Shown here: positions 24,091 to 35,245 of the stretch, piece after piece
Layout of the letters: the number at the start of each line of letters is the position of its first letter
How positions within the stretch are numbered: the first letter of the stretch is position 1
Assembly (NCBI GenBank): GCA_037975125.1
Contig: CM075852.1
Coordinates: forward strand, 6,864,792 to 6,928,791
Origin: Latrodectus hesperus
Lineage: Eukaryota; Arthropoda; Arachnida; Araneae; Theridiidae
DNA: 64,000 nucleotides
Direction: 5' to 3'
Made by a program: the position numbers and the translations under genes
Notes under the pieces: model-generated
The model's database searches: none
Told to the model about the DNA's origin: nothing
Seen by the model: only the letters and a program-made list of their open reading frames with translations

Positions 24091-24483
24091 TACAATAATA
24101 TTTTTTTCATTTAAAGCTTTATTGTTGCATCTTACATGAGTAAAATAATTGTTATGCTTAAAATGGATTATTTGGCATTCCATTTTGAAAATAAACATAA
24201 GTGCCAAATTTGTTATTCTTTTAAGTAATATCTAAGTAATTTAGCAAAATTTACAAATTAAATGATGAAAATCAGATTATGTTGAAATTAACCTTCAAAA
24301 AGAAGGAGAAATAGAGTAAAAATCAAGTAAATATTTACTACTTTCCAATTGTGAATATGTGCTGACCACAAATGAATAGTATAATTTAATTTTCCTGTGG
24401 TTGGCAAAGAGACTTATTTGTGATGGGGGCGCCGGGTATGTTCATGTGGAGAGCGCATGGCGAAGTGAAGTAAAGAGATGACC

Positions 24484-24963
24484 CTTAGACGGCTCTCCTT
24501 ATCTCGTGAGATTCACTTACAGTGGATCCCTTCCCATGTAGACCTTGCGGGTAACGAATTGGCTGATGCCTTAACAAAAAGAGGTACTGACGAGCCTTTG
24601 CTTACTCCGGCGTCCCTTACCTATTCTGAACTATACTCTAGACAGAAAGGCCTTGTTCGGTCTGCATTTGCCATTCCCCCCGTGCACCATTGGTACCAGG
24701 GTAATCGTCCCGGCGGATCTCTATCCCTCCGGTGCAGCAGACTGGAACAAACTACAATAACTCGTTTTCGAAGTGGCCACCTAAGATCATTGGCATTTAA
24801 CAACAAAGAAAAGGAATTTCCAATTTGCGCTAAGTGTTTCAAAAGCCAAGCCACTCCGGATCATATCCTTGAGTGCTTGGGACTCGATAAAGAAGATCTT
24901 CTGGAGCGACCATTATTGGTCATTGATTTCCTGAGAGTGTACAATGTCATAGACTTGGTCTAG
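24484..24963 (+). pseudogene. LINE ORF2 C-terminus: RNase H end and Cys/His motif
   Basis: The frame encodes IHLQWIPSHVDLAGNELADA, the end of an RNase H domain with its last catalytic Asp, then TYSELYSRQKG and an ITRFRSGH segment. A CAKC...DHILECLG zinc-knuckle-like motif follows, and it ends at NVIDLV. This matches the ORF2 C-termini of Jockey/R1/I-type LINEs. It has no reverse transcriptase and no start codon of its own; the Met at 24478 lies in the flanking DNA. Confidence 0.85.
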
Positions 24964-25002
24964 CGCTGCTAGACAACAGGGATCAGCAGCAACAACAACA
25001 AC
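24484..25002 (+). mobile_element. 5'-truncated LINE (RNase H and zinc-knuckle end)
   Basis: Flanked by a perfect 12-base target duplication AAAGAGATGACC at 24472-24483 and 25003-25014, with a (CAA)n tail at 24985-25002. Only the last part of the LINE ORF2 was copied. Confidence 0.9.
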
Positions 25003-25409
25003 AAAGAGATGACCAGGAACAGGCTTTGGCGCCAGGAAGGGAGGAAAAAAGGTCGAGTTTTTGGTCAAAGAGACAGACCGGGGCTGAGCGCGTGGAGCTT
25101 CCAGGGTAAAGACCCGAGACTGGATGGGTGCTAAACCAGTACCGTACACGTGTAGTTGCCAGAGTGGAAAGCTGGGACTGGAGCAGTGCGAGGCAAGCTC
25201 CTCGAAAAATACGGACGATTTGATTCAGGGGTGAAACAAGTTATATAATACTTCTACGGCTGCTGTGACACTTCTGCAAAATCCCTAGAGGGTGAAAAAA
25301 AAAGCAGCAGAGTAACTCCGATTAGCATTATTAGGAAGTTTCCTGGGAGCGACATTAAGCCTTTCCCTCGTAGGCTATCCCGGCGTTCTCATTCTACTCC
25401 GTAAGTTTC

Positions 25410-25595
25410 ATTTGTGTAAGTTATTACTTAAGTTATACCAAATTACTCTATAAATTATTATTCATGTTATTCCAAATTAATCTGTAAATTAGTATTTGTT
25501 AGTCAAAGTTAATCTGAAAATTTATTTGTGTTATTCTAAATTAATCTGTAAGTTATAATATAGTAGTGTTATTCCAAGTTTATCTGTAATAAACT
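25410..25595. repeat. Degenerate ~45-base tandem repeat inside the LTR
   Basis: Variants of TGTTATTCCAAATTAATCTG recur about four or five times at roughly 40-50-base intervals. Confidence 0.6.
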
Positions 25596-25645
25596 TAATT
25601 AATTAAATGTGAACCTGGAATCTTATTAAGTGTCTGTTAATAATA

Positions 25646-27181
25646 CACTGCTCAAAACAATTAAAGGATATTGTAAGTTTTACATAAAATAAAGATATAA
25701 ACGAAATATTTTTTGCTGAAAATGGAAGAAGATAATCACAAATAAAAATTTTCTGATTTTCAAACTGTGGAATATCCTAATTTTGAGTTCGACGTCAAAA
25801 ACGTCACTTCAGCGGCAGTGAATGAAATTTGACTTTCAACCGAATAAAAGACAATGAATACAAGGATGATCGGTATTCAGTGACTGCTTTGTTTCGATGA
25901 GTACGATGTCTCAGCGAAGTCATTTAACCGATTCAGAAGCTTGGAGAGTTGTTGGTAGGTTAGAAGGGGGCCAAACTCAAGCCGGAGTAGCGCAAGACCA
26001 TTGGAGTGTCACAAAGTGTGATTTCCGGGATCTGGAACCGTTTTTTGGAGACTGGAAGTGCAGGCCGAAGACCAGGGCAAGGGCGTAGACGGGCAATAAC
26101 GCCCAATGAAGATCGTTATTTAGTGTTGACGGCTCGGAGACACCGAAATATGAACGCTACTCATTCTCCAACAACACATTCGCTCTGCTACTGACACCAC
26201 GGTTTCAATTCAGACTGTCCGAAACCGGCTCCATGGTGTAGGTCTGTATGCTCGCCGACCGATGGTATGTGTTAAACTAACATCAAGGCATCGTCGCGAC
26301 CGCAGGGAGTGAGCAACAGAGCATGTGAACTGGAGGAGAAATGAATGGAGCAATGTTCTTTTTTCTGATGAGTCCCGTTTCTCTGTTCATCCTGATAATA
26401 GGCGTATTTCCATCTGGAGGGACCGTAGCAGTGGCAGTAGGAATAATCCAGCGTTCGTGCACGAAAGTGTCAGATTTGGCGGTGGGGGAGTGTTGGTGTA
26501 TGGTGGCATCTCCATTGACGGGCGCACAGACCTCTATATCATTCGAGATGGACCTCTGAATGGTCGCCGATATAGGGATGATATCCTCAGACCTTACGTA
26601 GTCCCTTACGCTGCAGCAATCGGAGATGACTTCATTTTAATGGACGATAACTGCGGACCACATCGTGCTAACCTGGTGGAGGATTTCCTTTTCAAGGAAG
26701 AAATCGTACGAATGGAATGGCCAACGTGTTCTCAAGACATGAATCGAATAGAGCACGTTTGGGACGCTCTAGGAAGACGAGTTGCTGCCCACCCCCACAA
26801 ACTCTCCAAGAACTGGAAAGAGCTCTTCTGGAAGAGTGGGACAGAATACCCCAACTCGTGATTAATAGCCTCATTGACTGCATGCCTCAAAGGTGCTCAA
26901 CGTTGTTGGCCGCTCGTGGATACCATACCCTCTACTGAAAATGACTTCCTTTGAAGACAACACCTTTTCTTATTCTTTTTTTCTCATATGCACAAATTGG
27001 GTTTTTATTTTTGTTTTTTTCGTTTTGTACACAATAAAATGCATTTTTTTTCTGCCAAACATGTGTAATTTATTCTCATATAACCTAAAGCGTCTGTCGA
27101 CCACGTATCAATCAGCCAAAAAGTTTCCCAGCCACAAGATCCACCTAAAACCGCAATATCCTTTAATTGTTTTGAGCAGTG
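25646..27181 (+). mobile_element. Tc1-type DNA transposon
   Basis: 1536 bases with perfect 28-base terminal inverted repeats (25646-25673 and 27154-27181, starting CACTGCTCAAAAC) and TA target duplications at 25644-25645 and 27182-27183. It contains a frameshifted Tc1 transposase on the plus strand and inserted into the probable LTR. Confidence 0.93.
25897..26938 (+). pseudogene. Tc1 transposase, DD34E, frameshifted
   Basis: The N-terminal part starts at 25897 (MSTMSQRSHLTDSEAWRVVG) and continues in another frame from about 26000 (SVISGIWNRF, ETGSAGRRPGQGR, PNEDRYLVLTARRHRN). The catalytic part lies in a third frame at 26325-26861 with FSDES, LMDDN and RIEHVWD. The second Asp and the Glu are separated by exactly 34 residues. 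The C-terminus returns to the second frame (LQELERALLEEWDRIPQLV) at 26717-26938. At least three frameshifts are needed, so the gene is dead although all catalytic residues survive. Confidence 0.9.
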
Positions 27182-27188
27182 TATTATT

Positions 27189-28641
27189 TAATAAATAATT
27201 CTCAGTAAAGTAAAAAAACTATATAATAAGACAGATAGAAAAAATATATGAGCGATTTAGCATAAATCTAACTATCATATATGCAGTATTTTAAATAATC
27301 ATATTAGCATATTAATTTGATTTGCTTAATATTAAAAGAGAGTCACGTTTCTGCATGATTTAACACTCATTAACTATCAATTTTTGTGTATAATTACATT
27401 TTTATACTTTAAACTATTTTTATTTCACTAAATAAATAGTTCTTTTCTATTAGGTAAATTCCAATTATATTAAAATGTAAATTTTGTTTTCTACGAGAAA
27501 CTACGGTGAGAATTTATACATTTAAAATTTTACTTCTGTCCCTAATGAAGGAAAAAATAATAATTTTATATTTCTAACTCTAAATTGCTATACATCTAAC
27601 AGAAAAGCATCAAAATTTGTATTACACTTATTTAAAAATATTAAATTAAATGTTAACTACTGTGTTTTTCTGAATATTTTAACATTAGTTCACATCTCAC
27701 TGTCTTACTTTCAAATATTACTTTATTTGATTTACATAAGAAACAACACAAATAAAAAGAAACTCATGCATTAGTTGTTAAGAATTAAACATTAATTTTG
27801 AACAAAAGCTGCCCAGTGGTAGAAATATTCTATCCTGAAAATATTAACTAAAGAGAAGAACAAATTATTCCAAAATTTTTATTTCACAAAATCCAAATAT
27901 TTTTGCAGTATAGATAATACTGTCATTTCTTTATATTTCTAAAAATCAGCTTTCAGCGTTGCTCTTCACTATAACTGGTCAGGACTAGAACAGCACCTAT
28001 AAATTTAACAATAAAAAAATTATTAGAATAATACTTTTTCACATGCATACATTATATTTCAAAAATAATCAAAGTTCTTTTCTAACTAAAAGTAATTTTT
28101 TAATTTTAGAAAGTTTCAAAATTAAATTTGTTGGATATGACATCAACTGTTGACTCTTTCAACTAGAAGCATATGATCTTATTATAAGCAAATATTAAAT
28201 TATATTATAGTAAATGTTCATTTCAATAGTATTTGTTACCATAAAAATTATTATTGAAATGAATAGTAATCCATGAGGAAGACTTTTGAACAATTATTAG
28301 CACCATTCTGAAAATGGTGGTTAATCAATGTCCAACATAAGTGTAAAATATTATTTTAGTATTGTATTTTAACTTAAAAGTTGGCATAAATCTTATAATA
28401 ACTTTAATAATTAAATCTTTAAATAACTTAAAAGTTGGCAGAATCTAGATAAATCTTTCACATGCTCTATAATGCGTGAAAACAGTGTTCTTTTATTGTG
28501 TTATTAAACATAAGATAAAACCATACAATTTTTCATATAAGCAACTTTCAATAGGATATAACTTTATGATATGTTATAAGAAAAATACAAAACTACCATT
28601 TGTCATACCTTTAAGTAATGATTAATCATAATAAGTAAATT
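27189..28641. other. Gene-free AT-rich stretch
   Basis: Nothing recognisable between the LTR/Tc1 nest and the second LINE. Confidence 0.6.
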
Positions 28642-28652
28642 ACATAGCTGAT

Positions 28653-29828
28653 TTACAGGGTTACGTAATAGCTGCCCTAACGAGATTGTTCTTTATGAGG
28701 CTTATCTCCAACCACTGAGTCTGAGATGGTCTTCCAATATATCAAGATATTTTAGTGAACTATTTAGCTTTGGAGACCAACATCGAACTGCTTCATGTTT
28801 AAAAGATTGGAAAAACAATCAAAGACTCAAAATGACAGCCCCTTTAGCAGAGCAGCCAAACAGAATCTCTTATTTCCTGAGGTTGAATCCTGCCTTTTGG
28901 GGCCCCGCCTAAGTCCACTAGAGGATCTTTCTAGAGTTTTCTTTCATGAAGAACTATTGTCCTTCAGTAGTAAGAAAGATATGCATCCAACACATCTAAA
29001 GCAATTGGCTTTGGAAACAATACATAGTTCCCCATTAGGGGCAGTTCGGATATTCACTGATGGAAGTAAACAAGACAATGGTAACACAGGCAGTGGAGTC
29101 GTGATTGTAACTCCCGACGGCGTTACAAAACTGAACAGGAGAAACCCAAACTTAGTTCTGTCTTTAGATCGGAATTGATAGCCATTGACGAGGCCCTAAA
29201 ATTTATGATCTCGATTAGCAGCACTTGCGACATCTGGATTTACTCAGACAGCAGGAGCTCCATTCAATACCTAAGCAGATGGAGATGCATTAATGTCAGG
29301 CTCGGCATGGACATTGTAAACAAACTTAAGAGTTACTCTTCACATAATGACATTCATCTACAGTGGATTCTCTCCCATGTGGACCTCCACTTCAATGAAT
29401 TGGCTAAGGAGGGTTCTGCTGAAACAACTGAAAATGGTGAACTACTTACGTTTAGTGAAATTTTCTCAAAGGTCAAAGCCGAAAACAGCAAGACTTGGAG
29501 GATCCCTCCTACTCATGACTGGTACGAACAAAACCATCCTGGGGCTGCCCTAGAGCTGAAGGGCAATAGGAAATAGCAAACCACCATTACCAGGCTCATT
29601 ACTGGACATACTCGCACCCTTACATTCGTTCAGGGTCAAAAAGTGTTCCCTGTGTGCCTCAGGTGTAATTTCCACAAAGCTTCTCCGGACCATCTGCTCT
29701 CCTGTCTGGGTTTGGAGAAGAGAGATCTTTTTGAAAACCCTGCGCTGGTTCGGGACTTTCTCTGGGCGAACGATCTACTGGACTTGGTCTAGATTGTACT
29801 AGATCAAGTGGAATAAGGAACAACAACA
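28653..29828 (+). mobile_element. 5'-truncated LINE with (CAA)n tail, second copy
   Basis: Flanked by an 11-base duplication with one mismatch: ACATAGCTGAT at 28642-28652 and ACATAACTGAT at 29829-29839. It ends in a CAACAACAAC tail. It covers more of ORF2 than the copy at 24484. Confidence 0.85.
28795..29791 (+). pseudogene. LINE ORF2 relic: complete RNase H domain and zinc knuckle, broken
   Basis: RNase H motifs are visible in order: IFTDGSKQ (28795-29178 frame), SELIAIDEAL after a frameshift near 29165, and IYSDSRSSIQ. HLQWILSHVDL and NELAKEG follow; the last catalytic Asp, normally NELAD, is lost. A stop after GNRK at 29576 is followed in frame by TTITRLITGHTR and CLRCNFHKASPDHLLSCLG, ending LLDLV at 29791. 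The zinc-knuckle end is closely similar to the element at 24484. Non-functional. Confidence 0.87.
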
Positions 29829-30510
29829 ACATAACTGATATATTGATGTACTTTTAGGCAAAGAATACAGAGATTAATGAATTATCAGAAACATTTGGTT
29901 CTGTTTGGAAAGGAATAATTTACACTCTTTTACATTTTCAACAGAAATTTGAAGCCAAACTATTTGAATATTTGTTTATGATTTTTCAATAGAACTAATA
30001 ATTAAAAATTACTGATAAATATAGCTTCAAATATTTGGTAGTGATTTTGAATATTTCGGAGTAATTTATATGTCAGACTAAAACTTCTATAGCAGTATTA
30101 AAATTAATAACAGTTTGAATATTAAATATGTTTTATTAATTTATTATTCTTTATTAAATAGAAGTCATGTACAATTCAAAGTTCAGTCAGTGCAACATGA
30201 AAATAAACTAAAATTTATGAGACTCACCTAGGAATTACAAATGTAAGGTAAGTAGCTCCATTCTGGAAACAGTTACTAATTAAGGCCCAATATGAATCTC
30301 AGATAGATTATTAAGGAGTTATTTTTTAAATATTTTACTTTAATTGGGTTTAAAGTTGGTATAAATGTGAAAAATGATGTACCTAAATTATATTCATGAG
30401 CTCTGTAATATGCAAAGCCAGTGTTCATTTAATGTGACACTAATATAAAACAAAATAAACATTTTGCAGTTTTCACAAGTAGGAACATTAAATAGGATAC
30501 TTTATGTTAT

Positions 30511-30645
30511 ATTATGTGGGTAATGCTACTCGCCTCCGTGACTTCGTTCACAAGTGCCCACTGGGTAACTACAAATGAGTAGCAGTTTCCGGCCTTGTTG
30601 TGGCGAAGGGTTAGTCTCCCCAGTGCCCGCCGTTGTTTAAAAAAA
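30511..30645 (+). mobile_element. SINE family A fragment (3' half)
   Basis: It matches the 3' half of the SINEs at 34365 and 44540: GCTACTCGCCTCCGTGACTT, ACTGGGTAAC, AAATGAGTAG, GGCCTTGTTGTGGC and GCCCGCC, then an A run. The tRNA-like head is missing. Confidence 0.8.
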
Positions 30646-33243
30646 TTATATTATTAAAGAAATATAAAATTACCAATATAATCAAACCTTTAATAAATCC
30701 TTAATTTTTAAATAAATTATATTAATGTATGTTTAGAAATATTGGCATTCAAAGCATCAGAAATATTTTGCATAATTTAAAAAAGGAATCATTTTTAAAC
30801 AGTAAATTTGCACTACTTATTTGATAATTAATTGTGAAATTAATTATATTGCGAAAAATATAAGGAAAAAATCATTATAAAATAAGAATATAAAATTTAT
30901 GCTTTTTAAGTTATGAGTGATAATTTAGGGCCAATTATTTAAAAAATTAAAGCATTCTGGTTTTTAAGAATGAATTAGATAATATTTTTGGGATACTCAG
31001 GATTATATATGAAGTGACTAAATTCATTTACTTAGAAAATGCATGGACAATATGAATATTAAGAAAAAAAATGCAAAAAAAAAAGAAAGAAAAAAAATTG
31101 AGTTTATGATCACTTTTTTTTAATGCAACGCTAAAATATAGAAAAATATTTTTAGCTTGGTATATAATTTTATTTAACGAAATGCTTTTTAATCTCAATT
31201 ATCTAGAAGTAATAATTTCATTTGCTCTTCAGTTAAAAATTAGCATTATGCTATTCAAATAAATGATTATTATATTTTTTATAATAATCATTATTTTATA
31301 GCATTCATTTTATATTTCAAGCATTAGCATTACTCATTTAAATGATTATTATATATTTAAAACATTACAAATTGGCAGAGACTGAGTGCACCCGTTTATA
31401 ATGAAATAAGAGTTTATAAATGCAAAAAGAAAGACTTCTATCAAGAGAAAACAATACTACTTTATTTCCATGCCCCTGAAATAAAAATGAAACCATAATT
31501 GTAACTAAAATATAACTATTTGCATATGGTTTGTAGTTTCCATAAATTTGTACTTGCTTTTAATTTGGCATCAAAACCCACAGTCTTTGGATTTTCACAT
31601 GTATTCCCCAAGATAATATTCTATATGATGACAAGCCACACTTTAAATATTTTTGCTTAGAACTTTTCACATTTCATCCAGTCTAAAATGCAGTGAAACT
31701 TGGTAAGTTAAACAGAAATAAGCCGACTGTTTAAAGAATTTTATGATGGAAATTAACATATAAAGAAGTTAATGAATGTATAATATTGAATTTAAAAATA
31801 ACTTCATAGTTTATGTAAGCATTTTGTATAATGTATTGCACAAAATTATTAATAAATAAAATATAAAAATTGAAAAAGAACATGGTCAGCAATATGAAAA
31901 GATACAATGACCTATAACTTTCTGACGAAACAAATCAGTTAAAACTTTTTAGCATTTTGCTTATGCAGTGAGATTTTTAGAACATTATGTATATAAAATT
32001 TAGTAAGATAATTATTAAATATATTTTTTGATTCTTACATTTGATTTAAATGAATTAATTGAATTTCCCTGCATCATGAAACAAGTTGGAAATTCAAAAA
32101 TGTTTTTTTAATATTTACAAGTAATAGGCAATTGTTGTCTATAGATTAAAAAATTTATCCATTGTTCCAAAATATATATGCGTAATTTAGCAATAAGTAA
32201 CTCAGCAATCAAATAATGTTTTGCAAAAGAAATCTGTAAGCAAAACTTAAAATGAAAACATAACTTTACTGAAAAAGTATATCGAATGGAAATTATTTGT
32301 ATTAAAATGAAAAAAAAAGTATAAAAAATATGGTATACTCCCAGTACATAAATGCAATGAAGAAAATGGAAAAAATAAATAAACCCCAAGGAATAGTACT
32401 GTGAAGCCAAATAAGTTGTAACACAATAAAACTTCAAGCTTTGAATAAGGTTGTTCAAATAGACAAATTTTTTAAAAAATGGAATTTTCAGGGTAACCGA
32501 ACGTTAATACAAATGTTAGAAAAAACAAACTTACAAATTACCAGCTTTTTCAAATTGGCATTTATTGTAAATGTGAAACATAACTTCAAACAGAAGTACA
32601 TGAATAAATCAAATGGCAAATACTAATATTATGATATTATAAAACGCAGTAGAGTTGTATTACATACATAATTACAACGTAGAAAATAAAACACTGAATT
32701 CGAGAGACATCTCCAAAATGCTATGAAGCCAAATAAATCGAAATAATAGTTCTTTTGGAATAATATTCTGTAAATACATTTATTAGATATATTTATATTT
32801 AATAAATAAATGTAGATAAATACTTGTGTGTGTACAGCAAATTTATCAATGATATATTTTTTATGTTTAACAATAACATCGGATTTTGGGCTTTGGATAG
32901 TTTCATGGTTAATAATATACAAAACAATTGCAAGTAAAAAATAAAATATAGTGCATCTAAATATAAAAATATGAAATATTTTGGTTTCGGCTATAATTGT
33001 AGGTTCAAATAGATTAAAAATTTTCATGGTAATCAAAATTTGTTATTACAAATATAAAAAACCAAACTTACCAACAAGATGACTTACTGAAAACTTCTTG
33101 ATAAACTAATTGAAATTGAAAACAGTCGCGATTAAACTTCAATAATCGAAGTTTCTAAATGATTAAAATTCAGGAACATTAACCTCAATTAGTAAGAAAA
33201 TTCTTTATAAACAAAAATGCAACTAAATAACTTGAAAAAATGG
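30646..33243. other. Gene-free AT-rich stretch
   Basis: Open frames on the minus strand at 32108-32458 and 32629-33036 are low-complexity, hydrophobic and without recognisable motifs. I do not call them genes. Confidence 0.55.
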
Positions 33244-33590
33244 TCTGGCATATGATATGGTTTGGCAAATACTTGGCATATCCAAGATTGGTAGTAACTT
33301 GGCTATCCTTCTAGGACCAATAATGGCTTATCATGGCAGACTGGGAAACTAGGCACACATTATTGGTCCAACATTGGCTTGTCTTGGTATTTCCTACATT
33401 GAGGAAACCATGACCCCCATGATAGGACCAAACTTGGTTTATCTTGGGATGCCCAATATTGGGGAAAATGTGGTTCCCATTATAGGGTTTATCTTAGCAT
33501 GCTGTAAATTGTAGAAAACTTGACGCCCATTATTGGGGTTACCTTGTCAAGATTGCCAATATTGGGCCAAGCTATTTTGCTACTTGGGAT
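33244..33590. repeat. Degenerate minisatellite, ~50-65-base unit
   Basis: Variants of CCCATTATTGGTCCAA, TTGGCTTATCTTGG and GCCCAATATTGGGGAAA recur in this order about five times. Copies are well diverged, with several insertions and deletions. Confidence 0.65.
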
Positions 33591-34364
33591 GATCTTACAT
33601 ATTAAATAATTCATAGAGAATTGTGTGAAAATATTTAATTCTATTTTGAAACAAATTTGTTGTTGATCCTTAATCACATTAACCATATCCGTAAAACAAA
33701 TTGTCACCAAATTTTGTAGTTTAGTATTCATCTATATTTATTTCAACTTCATTTTATATTTTTTTATTATAATGACTGTAAACTTTAAATTTAAGATTAA
33801 ATTTTCTATATTTTTATTTGAAATTATTTAAAATGATTTGATTCAAAATAATCATATATTTAAGTATTAGAAGAGTCAGTTTTTAACTTCTAAAATTCTG
33901 TAATAATACTATTGAATTAAACATTTATGAAATATCACTAAGTACTGAAAATGATTCTAATTAACAACTAACACTAAAAAGCTATATAACTTAATTGACG
34001 TTAATTCATTTTTTCATTCCATACTTAAATTCGATGAATAAAAAAATAATTAGAACTTTAATGTGTTTGTGAGAAACCATTATGATAAAGTCTGTCTATA
34101 AAGTCACAGACAATGAAATGGTAATTACGGGATGCATTTCTGATACAAGAAAGTCAACCTAAAAATTACCTTAGAAAAGTCCCAACTCTACCTAAGAACA
34201 AAAATCATCAGAACACGGAAAAACGCAGCTTAAGCATCCATGGCTCCTCCCTTACTACATCTAATAAATTTCTCTCTTGACATCAATGGCTCCGTTTACA
34301 ACTATTCGTCACTCAGCAGGATAATGAGACTGTCTTGTTTGTTAAGTCACCATGCTGTGACTCT

Positions 34365-34669
34365 TTTTTTTATCCAATGGCGGGTACACAAGGGTGACTG
34401 AACCCCATGCCACAACAAGGCCAGAAACTGCTACTCATTTATCGTTACCCAGCGAGCACCTGTGAACCAAGTCACGGAGGCGAGAAGCGTTACCCGCACC
34501 TTACCACCACAAACCCGTTTATAGGGCGGGCCACATTCATACAACAACACAGAAGAAAGGACGGAGGGAACAGAGAAGGAAAGAAACATCCATGCCCGAA
34601 CTAGGATTCGAACCCGGGACCAACAGCTCAGGAGTCAGAAACGCTAACCACTCAGCCAATCGGTCAGCG
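34365..34669 (-). mobile_element. SINE family A, full-length copy
   Basis: On the minus strand it has a tRNA-like head with A box TGGCTGAGTGGTTAGCG and B box GGTTCGAATCC, a body with TTCGGGCATGGATG and CCTATAAACGGGT, and an A tail (poly-T at 34365-34371). A perfect 12-base target duplication TGCTGTGACTCT lies at 34353-34364 and 34670-34681. It ends about 450 bases before the DCP1 start codon. Confidence 0.92.
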
Positions 34670-34681
34670 TGCTGTGACTCT

Positions 34682-35116
34682 AATCGCTTCAATTTGGTAA
34701 AGAAAGAAACTGATGTAGCGTTTGACGAAGCAGCCGCGAATATCCGAATACTTGAAGATAAAGTTGATGGGAGATTTAGGTATTTTTTTAGATTGAAGCT
34801 CTTAATTGTCTGAAATGTTGATTAAACTTGCTAGCCTCAACTTCCATCTCATAGATCTGGATAACACTTAATACAGTTACAGTTTACGTTTCAGCAACGA
34901 CTTCGGTAATACTCTCAGCTACATATTAAGCCTGAGTCAGTAAAAACAATTTATGTCGCAATAATCAGAATGAAGCACCTCAACTCATTGTATATGTATA
35001 GTTGTATACTACTACTTCTACGAGAGTTGTAGAATTTATAGTGAGATGATAGGTGTCTTTTTATATTTTAAAAATCACAAAAATTATAATCAAAAGATTT
35101 CCAAACTTGAGAAAAA
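34682..35116 (+). other. 5' flank of DCP1
   Basis: This is the stretch between the SINE and the DCP1 start codon. It must contain the 5' UTR and core promoter unless a non-coding first exon lies further left. I see no clear TATA box or initiator that I would defend. The base composition of 34690-34780 is less AT-rich than the surroundings. Confidence 0.4.
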
Positions 35117-35245
35117 ATGAATACGACTGAAGCATCAAAAATTAATCTTGCTGCTATACGAAAAGTTGATTCCTGCATATCATCTATCGTTGACAGTGCT
35201 AATCAAGTAGCATTATATAAGTACATTTCTGCCGAAAGTAAATGG
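35117..35245 (+). CDS. DCP1: DCP1 coding exon 1 (residues 1-43)
   Basis: The exon encodes the amphipathic N-terminal helix ([10 protein letters not shown]) and the first strand of the EVH1 fold (QVALYKY...SKW). It ends in phase 0 at TGG with donor GTTAGT. The upstream in-frame TGA at 35108 leaves this ATG as the only start in the exon. Confidence 0.92.

Larger units (their letters stand above)
24419..27183. mobile_element. Probable solo LTR interrupted by a LINE and a Tc1 element
   Basis: The sequence begins TGTGATGGGGGCGCC right after TTATT (24414-24418). After removing the nested LINE and Tc1 it ends ...TTAATAATA, followed by TTATT (27184-27188), a 5-base duplication. The ~700 remaining bases are GC-richer than the surroundings and contain AATAAA near 25588. 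The expected terminal CA is TA here. No internal retroelement genes flank it, so a solo LTR is the best reading; the call rests on the 5-base repeat and composition. Confidence 0.5.

Noticed and set aside
32108..33036. Two hydrophobic minus-strand frames of 116 and 135 codons
   Set aside because: Low-complexity AT-rich translations without motifs; length is expected by chance in such DNA.
34592..34813. Short frame beginning MPELGFEPGT
   Set aside because: Translation of the tRNA-like B-box region of an antisense SINE, a common false gene.
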